From the NCBI GenBank assembly GCA_002163115.1, contig MAAI01000092.1:1-64000 (forward strand): 64,000 bases of DNA, read 5' to 3'. Shown here one piece after another: positions 1 to 7,359 of the stretch. The position numbers were made by a program, and so were the translations under genes. The notes under the pieces are model-generated. The model was not told where the DNA came from. It saw only the letters and a program-made list of their open reading frames with translations, and searched no databases. How positions within the stretch are numbered: position 1 is the first letter of the stretch; the number at the start of each line of letters is the position of its first letter. Source of the stretch: Methylophaga sp. 41_12_T18. GTDB taxonomy: Bacteria; Pseudomonadota; Gammaproteobacteria; Nitrosococcales; Methylophagaceae.

Positions 1-19
1 TACATTACCAAAATAAAGA

Positions 20-50
20 AGCCCGGCACTTAGTGTCGGGCTTTTTTTTT
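20..50 (+). terminator. Rho-independent terminator of an upstream gene
   Basis: Bases 20-29 pair with 33-42 (one G.T pair) around a TTA loop, and a run of T follows to base 50. It closes a plus-strand gene that lies left of the window and separates it from the gene starting at 119. Confidence 0.85.
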
Positions 51-118
51 AGATGTATGGAACGTTTTTAAGTTAAAGTTGTTTATTAACTATTCAAAAC
101 AGTATCAAGGACTAAATA

Positions 119-979
119 ATGATGAAATCACGAGTATTCGCACTGCTACTGAGTGGCTTAATGAGTATTGGAGCTGTTTCTGCAACAGAAATAAAACCAC
201 TGCCAGGGCAAACAGCAGTACGAGTTTGTGCGGATGGTTTCAATCTGCCCTATTCGAACAAAAAACTTGAAGGCTTTGACAATAAAATTGCCGCGATTAT
301 TGGCGAAGAATTAGGCCTACCCGTTGAATACACTTGGTTTCCACAGCGTATAGGCTTTTCTCGCAATACGATTAAAAAAGTTGATCCAAAGACGGGGCGA
401 TTTTTATGTGATGTCGCGATGAGTGTGCCCAATGAGAGAGGCATGCTGTCACCAACTACGTCTTATTTTAGTTCGATTGAAGCGATGGTCTACCGTTCAA
501 ATGAAGGTTATGAGCTTAACCAAGTAAGTGATGTTGCTAAGGTTAGTAGCGAGCAGAAAAAGCTAGTGGTAGGGTTATTTGATCGTGGTGTCGCTACAGA
601 AGCTTTATTAAATAATGGTTTAGCAGAGCAAGTTAAATATTATCAATTTATGTCTGGTGATGCTCAGGTTAACGCTGGACGTATAGTTGAAAAGGAACTT
701 GCTTCTGGTGCGATTGATGTTGCATTCCTATGGGGGCCAATTGCAGGTTATTATGCCAGTCAATCTGATGTAGCTATGACCGTCGTACCATTAAATGAAT
801 TAGGTAAGAATTTTGTATTTACCTTTGGTATGGGCGTAAGACATCAAGATAAAAAATGGAAGGAAGTTTTAAATCTTATTTTAGAAAAACGTAAGGATGA
901 TATAACTGCGATTCTAGCTGACTACAACTTTCCATCATTAGAAAATGTGAAACCGTCAGCAAAGAGAAAACATAAATAA
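119..979 (+). CDS. MxaJ/XoxJ-like periplasmic solute-binding protein
   Basis: A 286-residue exported protein of the family-3 periplasmic binding fold. It most resembles the proteins associated with quinoprotein (PQQ) dehydrogenases, the MxaJ/XoxJ type. A signal peptide covers about residues 1-22 and ends AVSA. The mature start CADGFNLPYSNKKLEGFD is the usual opening of that family. The start has AAGG eight bases upstream; ATG codons at 119 and 122 are both possible. Relatives lie beside mxaF/xoxF methanol dehydrogenase genes and are thought to help the dehydrogenase or its cytochrome mature. The dehydrogenase itself is not in the window, and the preceding terminator suggests it could lie just to the left. 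The ABC permease partner is absent, consistent with this family. Function is by family resemblance only. Confidence 0.75.
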   Translation: MMKSRVFALLLSGLMSIGAVSATEIKPLPGQTAVRVCADGFNLPYSNKKLEGFDNKIAAIIGEELGLPVEYTWFPQRIGFSRNTIKKVDPKTGRFLCDVAMSVPNERGMLSPTTSYFSSIEAMVYRSNEGYELNQVSDVAKVSSEQKKLVVGLFDRGVATEALLNNGLAEQVKYYQFMSGDAQVNAGRIVEKELASGAIDVAFLWGPIAGYYASQSDVAMTVVPLNELGKNFVFTFGMGVRHQDKKWKEVLNLILEKRKDDITAILADYNFPSLENVKPSAKRKHK

Positions 980-1043
980 TATAACTGACATAAGCAAGTC
1001 TGCTGATTGAGTCTATACAGAGCAAAGTGTTATTAATTAAATA

Positions 1044-1505
1044 TTATTCGACGGTCGCTTCAATAATAGATGTTAAATTAGTATTAATTTTTGAGGCAAA
1101 TTTGTTTTGACGAGGATATGGCGTATTTGTTTGCATTAACTTAGTGCTGACAATGACGCCACTGTTCTCTTCACGGACTGCTATATTGCAAGGCATATCA
1201 TTAATTAGGTCAGGATTTATGTCCATCATTTCTCTGGCATAGGTAATATTGCAAAAACTGGTTATCGTTGATAGTGGAAAGTCAGTTTCACCTCGGTCGC
1301 GAACAGCTTTGCCAATATGACTGCGATGGATGATTCTATAATTATGTTCAGCAATAGCAATATCTAAGTTGAGTAAGGTATCTTCGAACGTATACTCACT
1401 TTGCTGTTGGTAGAGGCGGTTCTCAATTAAATCAGTACAAGCGGTTAATTGCAGTGACAGTAAAATAGTTATGGTGGGGATCGTGAATAACTGTTTGAGC
1501 TTCAT
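1044..1505 (-). CDS. DUF302-domain lipoprotein
   Basis: 153 residues from the ATG at 1505; a longer reading from 1547 adds 14 residues that do not look like a signal sequence. The N-terminus is basic, then hydrophobic, then LTAC with the lipobox cysteine near residue 23, so this should be a lipid-anchored envelope protein. The rest matches the DUF302 pattern: an FC..TYAREMM stretch, a MPCNIAV stretch, then strand-rich sequence. DUF302 proteins have no firm biochemical role; many sit near electron-transfer or sulfur genes. It is convergent with the MxaJ-like gene and divergent from the gene at 1572. Confidence 0.65.
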   Translation of the reverse strand: MKLKQLFTIPTITILLSLQLTACTDLIENRLYQQQSEYTFEDTLLNLDIAIAEHNYRIIHRSHIGKAVRDRGETDFPLSTITSFCNITYAREMMDINPDLINDMPCNIAVREENSGVIVSTKLMQTNTPYPRQNKFASKINTNLTSIIEATVE

Positions 1506-1571
1506 AATTAGACTATACTTAACTGTGAAAATAGTTAAGAGTAACATTAAATTTTAAAGAGGTATTTGCTC

Positions 1572-2255
1572 GTGTGGAAAATAGGTCTAAAGCTGGTTTC
1601 AGCATGGTTGTTCTTTGTTATTTCAAGCAATGCTAGTGCCGTATCTGGCTTTTCAGAAATAAATAATGAGCTGTTTGATAAAGCTCACCTTAAAAATGTA
1701 TCTCAGCCAGGCACTTTGCATTATCAATATAAAAAAGATAGTTTTATTGATGGTACACGTGAAGATACTATCGATATGATAGTTACTAACCTTCGTAATA
1801 CCGGACGAAAAGATACCAGCTTTGAGTTCTTTACTGGGCCATATAAGCGGCCATATGAAGAGCGTAATAACCAACAAGGCAACGGCGTATTTGTCTTATA
1901 CCTAGAGTTCGACATTCACGAACTGGACCGATTGACCGGGGGGGAATGGGCTTACTTTCAACGAAAAATTCGTTGGGCCTTAGCTAAAGGTGCTGAGAAA
2001 AAAGAAATTGAGATTGATTATCAAGGTCAAAAAGTAAAAGCATTACAGTATGTCATTCAACCTTTTATAAACGATCCTAAAAAAGAACGTTATAACCTGT
2101 ATGCAAACAAGTATTATATTTTCACCATGTCTGAACAAATCCCTGGTGAATTTTATCAACTACGGACGATAGTTCCAGATGGTAAAACTTGGCAGGAAGG
2201 TGATGAAGTGTTAACAGAAGAGATTCTTACATTTGTTGGCTTCGAAGCTAACTAA
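1572..2255 (+). CDS. Uncharacterised exported protein
   Basis: I do not recognise this family. The GTG at 1572 is preferred because AAAGAGG at 1556-1562 lies nine bases upstream; a TTG at 1566 would be too close. The protein has 227 residues. A signal peptide of about 22 residues (hydrophobic LKLVSAWLFFVISS, then SNASA) suggests export to the periplasm. The mature part is charged, with several aromatic-rich strands and no cysteine pairs. A bidirectional terminator follows. Neighbours give no functional hint beyond a possible link to the periplasmic proteins to the left. Confidence 0.7.
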   Translation: MWKIGLKLVSAWLFFVISSNASAVSGFSEINNELFDKAHLKNVSQPGTLHYQYKKDSFIDGTREDTIDMIVTNLRNTGRKDTSFEFFTGPYKRPYEERNNQQGNGVFVLYLEFDIHELDRLTGGEWAYFQRKIRWALAKGAEKKEIEIDYQGQKVKALQYVIQPFINDPKKERYNLYANKYYIFTMSEQIPGEFYQLRTIVPDGKTWQEGDEVLTEEILTFVGFEAN

Positions 2256-2280
2256 ATTGTAAGTAGCATTTGTTAAATAA

Positions 2281-2310
2281 AAAAACGGGCATGCAATGCC
2301 CGTTTTTTTT
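2281..2310. terminator. Bidirectional terminator between convergent genes
   Basis: ACGGGCAT at 2285-2292 pairs with ATGCCCGT at 2296-2303 around GCA. A runs lie on the left and T runs on the right, so it can end both the plus-strand gene stopping at 2255 and the minus-strand sspAB pair stopping at 2315. Confidence 0.9.
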
Positions 2311-2314
2311 GAAA

Positions 2315-2704
2315 TTATTTAACGATACTTAAGCTGGGTTTTGACTTGGTTGGGTTATCAGTAGCGTCTTCAGGAGTTGATTGTGGCGGCGGCGTATCTT
2401 CATCGGGGAAGAACATACCTTCATTATTTTCTTTGCTATAGATCGCTTGTACGGCAACGATAGGGATAAAAAGCTCCATGGACTTGCCAGAAAATCGAGC
2501 GGAGAAGCTGATCCATTCATTGTCAGTTAGAAAGTTTTTGACTGCATCAGGCGCTATATTCAATACGATTTTTCCATCATGAATATATTCATTTGGAACT
2601 TGCACACCATCAAAACTAGCATCTACGAGTAAGTAGGGCGTGAGCTCGTTATCAACCAGCCACTCGTAAATTGCTCGAATTAAATAGGGTTTTTGCGATG
2701 TCAT
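2315..2704 (-). CDS. sspB: ClpXP adaptor SspB
   Basis: 129 residues. SspB binds the ssrA degradation tag of stalled-translation products and tethers them to the ClpXP protease in the cytoplasm. The N-terminal substrate-binding domain (about 1-100) shows the family pattern: PYLIRAIYEWLVDNELTPYL, then VLNIAPDAV and FSARFSGK. A flexible acidic/proline linker (PDEDTPPPQSTPEDATD) leads to a short conserved C-terminal tail, KPSLSIVK, which is the ClpX-binding peptide. The ATG abuts the sspA stop codon, so the two genes are cotranscribed and probably translationally coupled. Confidence 0.95.
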   Translation of the reverse strand: MTSQKPYLIRAIYEWLVDNELTPYLLVDASFDGVQVPNEYIHDGKIVLNIAPDAVKNFLTDNEWISFSARFSGKSMELFIPIVAVQAIYSKENNEGMFFPDEDTPPPQSTPEDATDNPTKSKPSLSIVK

Positions 2705-3316
2705 TTAACGCATGCCTCGTTCTAAATCACTCAAGCTAGCCTGAAAGCTATCTCTTGCAAATATACGTTGGGCATAATTCTCAACTGCTTTAGCACTAGC
2801 GGGTAATTTTATATTTAACATGGGAAGTCGCCATAATAGGGGTGCTAGACTACAATCCAATAACGAAAATTCATCGCTCATGAAAAATTTGGACTGTTCA
2901 AACATGGGTGCTAAAACAGTTAAATCTTCTTGAATGGTCTTTCTTGCTTTTGCTGGTTTTCCGGCTATGAGTGCTTGCCACAGAGAATACCAATCTTTAT
3001 CTATGCGATGTAACATCAATCTCATTTTAGCCCGCTCAACAAGATCGACAGGTAATAAAGAAGGGTGTGGAAAACGCTCATTAAAGTAGTTGATAATAAT
3101 ATTAGAATCAAATAAGACTAGGTCTCGATCCATTAGGGTAGGACTAGTCCCATAAGGATTAGATGCTGCAACATCCTCAGGCCATTGGCCATCAGTAACA
3201 TCAACAATATTGGCATTGATATTTTTTTCTTGGATGACGATTCTGGTACGGTGACTAAACGGACAACTTGGATCTGAATATATTGTCAACATAGCACGTC
3301 GGCTATTACTACTCAT
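2705..3316 (-). CDS. sspA: Stringent starvation protein A
   Basis: 203 residues with a glutathione S-transferase fold. It is an RNA-polymerase-associated protein that modulates transcription under starvation and acid stress. The thioredoxin-like N-terminal domain opens MLTIYSDPSCPFSHRTRIV, and the all-helical domain follows from about residue 90. SspA proteins lack GST activity although the SDPSCPFS region looks like an active site. AGGAG sits about ten bases before the ATG. It is first in sspAB and lies just downstream of the bc1 operon, the standard gammaproteobacterial arrangement, with its own terminator in between. Confidence 0.94.
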   Translation of the reverse strand: MSSNSRRAMLTIYSDPSCPFSHRTRIVIQEKNINANIVDVTDGQWPEDVAASNPYGTSPTLMDRDLVLFDSNIIINYFNERFPHPSLLPVDLVERAKMRLMLHRIDKDWYSLWQALIAGKPAKARKTIQEDLTVLAPMFEQSKFFMSDEFSLLDCSLAPLLWRLPMLNIKLPASAKAVENYAQRIFARDSFQASLSDLERGMR

Positions 3317-3382
3317 ACTGTGTAACTCCTGAGAGTACTAGACATCACGGAATGATGAACTCACGGTTATTATTAGGGCTAA

Positions 3383-3410
3383 AATAAATAAAGGGAGTTG
3401 CCTCCCTTTA
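3383..3410 (-). terminator. Terminator of the bc1 operon
   Basis: TAAAGGGAG at 3389-3397 pairs with CTCCCTTTA at 3402-3410. Read on the minus strand the hairpin is followed by TTTATTTT, placing it correctly after petC. Confidence 0.8.
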
Positions 3411-3444
3411 ATTTATAAAATAATGCTCTTATTATAAAGTATTA

Positions 3445-4152
3445 TTAATGAATATCTCTCCAAAATGCTTTTTTCATTGGATAAGCAACTAGGAAAAATA
3501 AGACTAGGTAAAGCAACACCCACTTAGCGAGTGCGAGCCGTTGAATTTTTGATGGCTCACCGATATAGGCTAAGAAGTTAACTAAATCTTTGATCATTAC
3601 ATTATATTCATGTGTCGATAGCTCACCCTCACTAGTTTTAGTTAAGCCATGCTCACTGTGGTCATTGGTTAAGTAACCTTGTTGTTGCCATAAAACATGA
3701 GGCATACCAACATCTTTAAATACACTGTTATTTGTGCCCATCGCTTTTGCAGAGTCTAAATAAAAGGTACGTAGATAGGTGTAGAGCCAGTCAGTGCCTT
3801 TTGCTCGTGCGATTACAGATAAATCTGGTGGTGTCACACCAAACCATCTCTTTGCATCCTCAGCACGCATAGCAACGGTCATGGTATCGCCGACTTTATC
3901 TGAGGCAAACATTAAACTATCCATTACCTGTTTATCTGTTAAGCCGATATCTTTTGCCATCCGGTTATAACGCATATAAGCAGCTTCATGGCAGCTTAAG
4001 CAATAGTTGACAAAGGTTTTTGCGCCACGTTGTAGTGATGCTTGGTCAGATAAGTCAACTTCTACCTTATCAAGGTGAATACCTCCAGATGCTGCAACGG
4101 CTTGTCCGGCAACGAAAAGACTCATTAATAATGTAAAAATTAACTTTTTCAT
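3445..4152 (-). CDS. petC: Cytochrome c1 of the bc1 complex
   Basis: 235 residues. It carries electrons from the Rieske protein to soluble carriers such as pseudoazurin or cytochrome c. A signal peptide (about 1-20, ending AVAA) is followed by the c-type heme site CLSCH at about 51-55. The likely Met ligand lies in the central region, and a C-terminal anchor helix (LALAKWVLLYLVLFFLVAYP) precedes a basic tail. The length fits the short gammaproteobacterial form. It overlaps petB by four bases (ATGA). Confidence 0.95.
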   Translation of the reverse strand: MKKLIFTLLMSLFVAGQAVAASGGIHLDKVEVDLSDQASLQRGAKTFVNYCLSCHEAAYMRYNRMAKDIGLTDKQVMDSLMFASDKVGDTMTVAMRAEDAKRWFGVTPPDLSVIARAKGTDWLYTYLRTFYLDSAKAMGTNNSVFKDVGMPHVLWQQQGYLTNDHSEHGLTKTSEGELSTHEYNVMIKDLVNFLAYIGEPSKIQRLALAKWVLLYLVLFFLVAYPMKKAFWRDIH

Positions 4153-5378
4153 TTGAAAGTCACCCTTTCTGGCACTGGTTTATCTTTATCAGCCTTGGTG
4201 TAGAACGGCATAAAAATAAAGAAAGCAAAGTAAATTACCGAGAAAACTTGAGAAAGAAGGGTATACAAGTCAGTCACACCTTGAGTTCCTAAATAACCCA
4301 AGGCAATGAAACTGATAATGAATAACACCAAGGCGAAGCGGAAATAAGGTCCGCGGTAGCGAATGGATTTGACTGGACTACGATCTAGCCATGGCAGCAA
4401 GAACAAGAAAACAATCGATAGTCCCATCGCTGCGACACCAGGGAATGCCGAACCGGCAATACTTGGTACTGCACGTAAAATCGCATAGAACGGAGTGAAA
4501 TACCACACTGGCGCTATATGTTCAGGTGTTTTAAATGGATCGGCGGGGATAAAATTCGCATACTCTATAAACCAGCCACCAAATTCAGGAGCGTAGAATA
4601 AAATTAACGAAAAAATGAATAAAAACACCGTCACACCGACAATATCTTTAACCGAGTAATAAGGGTGGAATGGAATACCATCAAGTGGTATACCGTTTTT
4701 ATCCTTATGTTTCTTGATGTCGACACCATCAGGGTTGTTAGAGCCGACTTCATGTAAGGCAATAATATGGGCAACAACTAAGCCTAATAACACCAGTGGT
4801 ACGGCGATAACATGGAAGGCAAAGAAACGGTTTAAGGTAGCATCTGCGATCACAAAGTCACCACGAATCCACAACGCAAGCTCAGAGCCAATAAATGGAA
4901 CTTGAGCGAATAGAGAAATAATAACCTGCGCTCCCCAATACGACATTTGGCCCCAAGGAAGTAGATAGCCCATAAATGCTTCAGCCATTAGAGCTAAATA
5001 AATCAACATGCCAAAGATCCAGACTAATTCGCGTGGCTGCTTATAAGAGCCATAAATTAAGCCACGGAACATGTGAAGATAGACAACTACAAAGAAGGCG
5101 GATGCGCCTGTAGAGTGTAAATATCGGATTAACCAGCCCCACTCTACGTCGCGCATGATGTATTCAACAGATGCAAAGGCAAGAGAGGTATCAGGTTTAT
5201 AATGCATCGTCAGGAATATGCCGGTGACGATTTGAAGTACCAAGATGAGTAAAGCTAAAGAGCCAAAAAAATACCAGAAGTTAAAGTTTTTTGGGGCGTA
5301 ATACTCTGAAAGATGTTCTTTCCACATTTTAGTTGCTGGAAATCGTTCATCAACCCAATTCATTAAGCTTGAAAACAT
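4149..5378 (-). CDS. petB: Cytochrome b of the bc1 complex
   Basis: 409 residues, the usual length of bacterial cytochrome b. It is the membrane core that oxidises ubiquinol at Qo and reduces quinone at Qi. Eight or so membrane helices are visible, with the heme-ligand histidines in the second and fourth helices (YLHSTGASAFF..YLHMFRG and FAFHVIAVPLVLLGLVVAHIIALHE). The Qo motif PEWY is represented by PVWYFTPFYAILR. It overlaps petA by one base (TAATG) and petC by four. Confidence 0.97.
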   Translation of the reverse strand: MFSSLMNWVDERFPATKMWKEHLSEYYAPKNFNFWYFFGSLALLILVLQIVTGIFLTMHYKPDTSLAFASVEYIMRDVEWGWLIRYLHSTGASAFFVVVYLHMFRGLIYGSYKQPRELVWIFGMLIYLALMAEAFMGYLLPWGQMSYWGAQVIISLFAQVPFIGSELALWIRGDFVIADATLNRFFAFHVIAVPLVLLGLVVAHIIALHEVGSNNPDGVDIKKHKDKNGIPLDGIPFHPYYSVKDIVGVTVFLFIFSLILFYAPEFGGWFIEYANFIPADPFKTPEHIAPVWYFTPFYAILRAVPSIAGSAFPGVAAMGLSIVFLFLLPWLDRSPVKSIRYRGPYFRFALVLFIISFIALGYLGTQGVTDLYTLLSQVFSVIYFAFFIFMPFYTKADKDKPVPERVTFK

Positions 5379-5977
5379 TATGCGGCTCCTTTTGCATCTT
5401 CACCTATCAGGATACGGTTATCACCGAGGAAGTAGTGAGGAGGAACTTCAAGATTAATTGGGGCGGGAACATTTTTATGTACTCTTCCTGCTAAATCAAA
5501 CTTAGAACCATGGCAGGGGCAAGAAAATCCGCCCTTCCATTCAGCGCCGAGATCTTCTGGTGCAAGTTCAGGTCTATATGTTGGCGAGCAACCTAAGTGG
5601 GTACAAATACCAACCAATACCATGATCTCTGCTTTGATCGAGCGGGTTTGGTTGGCGGTGTAGTTGGGTTGTTGACTGCTAGTGGTGCTTTCCGGATCCA
5701 GTAAAATATCATCTTGTGTGGCAAGGTTGGCAATCGTTTCTGGAGAGCGTTTGATAATCCAGACAGGTTTACCGCGCCACTCAACCGTTATTTGCTGACC
5801 CGATTCAAGTTTACTAATATCTACTTCAACAGGCGCGCCGGCAGCATAAGCTTTAGCACTGGGAAACATAGACGAAACGAAGGGTATCGCGACAGCAACG
5901 GTGCCTGCGCCCCCAACAACGACACTGGCAGCGGTAGTTAGAAACCGCCGTTTGTCATTATCAACATTGTTACTCAT
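5378..5977 (-). CDS. petA: Rieske iron-sulfur subunit of the bc1 complex
   Basis: 199 residues. The protein starts with a Tat-type region (DKRRFLTTAASVVVGGAGTVAVAIPF) that remains as the membrane anchor, followed by a flexible hinge (SAKAYAAGAPVEVD). The [2Fe-2S] ligands are in CTHLGC and CPCHGSKFD. It heads the petABC operon, so the promoter should lie in 5978-6096. No clear -35/-10 pair was resolved there. Confidence 0.97.
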   Translation of the reverse strand: MSNNVDNDKRRFLTTAASVVVGGAGTVAVAIPFVSSMFPSAKAYAAGAPVEVDISKLESGQQITVEWRGKPVWIIKRSPETIANLATQDDILLDPESTTSSQQPNYTANQTRSIKAEIMVLVGICTHLGCSPTYRPELAPEDLGAEWKGGFSCPCHGSKFDLAGRVHKNVPAPINLEVPPHYFLGDNRILIGEDAKGAA

Positions 5978-6096
5978 TTGATGGCAACTCCACAGCTTTC
6001 AATTGTAATAATATATCTCTCAACTCTCAGTGTGTTTTTATAATTTTGTTTGAGAGCAACACCAGATATTAACATAGCTTCTATATGATTTGATCA

Positions 6097-6135
6097 AAAA
6101 GGCCCGCATAACCAGAAAGGTTATGCGGGCCTTTT
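6097..6135. terminator. Terminator downstream of the pseudoazurin gene
   Basis: A perfect 17-bp stem (6097-6113 with 6119-6135) closes an AGAAA loop. The outer A/T pairs give a U-rich tail on either strand. It ends the minus-strand gene at 6162 and insulates the petABC promoter region. Confidence 0.9.
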
Positions 6136-6161
6136 AAAGCTTTTATTAATTTAGTATTAAA

Positions 6162-6584
6162 TTATTTAAGTGCTTTTTTTGCTTTTTTCATTAAACGCTT
6201 AGCTGCACCTTTAGGTTTTGAAGCTACAATTGCTTCAAAGTTTGTTGGTTCACCTACGATGATTACACCACCCATGCCTGCACCCCAATGAGGTGTACAT
6301 TTGTAGAAGTAAACACCTTCAACGGTTAATGGCGGAGTAGTGAAGTTTTCTCCCATTTTTGACATCCATTTTTCAGCGCCTTCAGGAATCATACCTTCAA
6401 CAGATTCAGTGATGTGACCATTCATTCTTTCCCATGAAACAGTATCACCAACAGCAACTTTCACGACGATTGGTTTAAAGGCAGTAACTTGTGCTGATAC
6501 TACGTGATCGGCCGCCATAACTGCAGTAGTGAAAAATGCTGATGCTGCTAAAATTGCACCGATAAGTGATTTACCTAGTTTCAT
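6162..6584 (-). CDS. Pseudoazurin (blue copper electron carrier)
   Basis: 140 residues. A type 1 copper protein of the periplasm that shuttles electrons between the bc1 complex or dehydrogenases and terminal acceptors. A signal peptide ends AVMA near residue 24. The copper ligands are His57 (NGHITES), Cys96, His99 and Met104 (KCTPHWGAGM), the exact pseudoazurin spacing. The C-terminal 20 residues are strongly lysine-rich (KPKGAAKRLMKKAKKALK), extending the usual helical tail and likely forming the basic docking patch. A TATAAT-like element lies on the minus strand at 6607-6612. It is monocistronic between a terminator and a promoter region. Amicyanin is less likely given the length and C-terminal helices. 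Confidence 0.93.
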   Translation of the reverse strand: MKLGKSLIGAILAASAFFTTAVMAADHVVSAQVTAFKPIVVKVAVGDTVSWERMNGHITESVEGMIPEGAEKWMSKMGENFTTPPLTVEGVYFYKCTPHWGAGMGGVIIVGEPTNFEAIVASKPKGAAKRLMKKAKKALK

Positions 6585-6777
6585 GTGTATTGCCTCTCGT
6601 TTTTAAATTATATGTTCAAGTTCGGAACTAGGTTTACATAATGAACCTGAACCAAACCTGAACAGCTTGCAGCGCCTCTTCCTGTGCACTTATGAAGAAT
6701 GGCAGAAGCCAATTCAGCGCGACATAATAAGCCTTGCGATTGGTGAAAGTCCAAAGTTATTACGATTTATCGTGGTA

Positions 6778-7356
6778 TTACTGGTTAATAATGCTTTGTA
6801 GCGCAGAATTGGCACCTTCTAAAGTAAAGCTAGTTTCGCCAGCACTATCATCGGCAAGTATAAACTTGAAGTGAATTTGTTTACCGGTACGAAGCGCATC
6901 GATAGTTCCTAAATGAGGGCGGTCATCTCCTTGCCAAATAGGGCATATCACCCGTTCTGGTAGACGCTCGGCAATAATATGGTCGACACTAAAGTCCCTG
7001 GCAGTAGAAATGTTTTCATTGTTATCGACAATAATGGCTTCAATGCCTTCGTCTGCAGGTACGATAGTTGCGGTAAAGCCACGTAACAATTGCACTGGTT
7101 TTTGCTGATCAATTTGAAACGTTGGTAATTGATTTTGCGAGAGCTCATCGAAACTATAGTCAGATAAGCTGAAATCCATCCAGACCGTACCTTCGGATGT
7201 TTGAAAGATAGCAAGTTCAAAACCATCACTATTTCTTACGGTTGCTGATTTATCTAAGGTATTGGTTGCTGAATGTTCAAATGTTTCGATTTGCCAGTCT
7301 GCAAAGGCACTAGTTGAAAATAGACTTATTAATAGATAGGAGAAATATTTAAACAT
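6778..7356 (-). CDS. Uncharacterised periplasmic protein
   Basis: 192 residues; I do not recognise the family. A signal peptide is clear (MFKYFSYLLISLFSTSAFA, cleavage before DWQ). The mature protein alternates short strands and loops (VRNSDGFELAIFQ, VWMDFSLSD) and has a single cysteine (RVICPIW). The stop lies immediately before a region without genes, and the start is three bases after the ABC transporter stop, so the two are probably cotranscribed, with this protein second. A role linked to the exporter is possible but unsupported. Confidence 0.75.
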   Translation of the reverse strand: MFKYFSYLLISLFSTSAFADWQIETFEHSATNTLDKSATVRNSDGFELAIFQTSEGTVWMDFSLSDYSFDELSQNQLPTFQIDQQKPVQLLRGFTATIVPADEGIEAIIVDNNENISTARDFSVDHIIAERLPERVICPIWQGDDRPHLGTIDALRTGKQIHFKFILADDSAGETSFTLEGANSALQSIINQ

Positions 7357-7359
7357 CGA

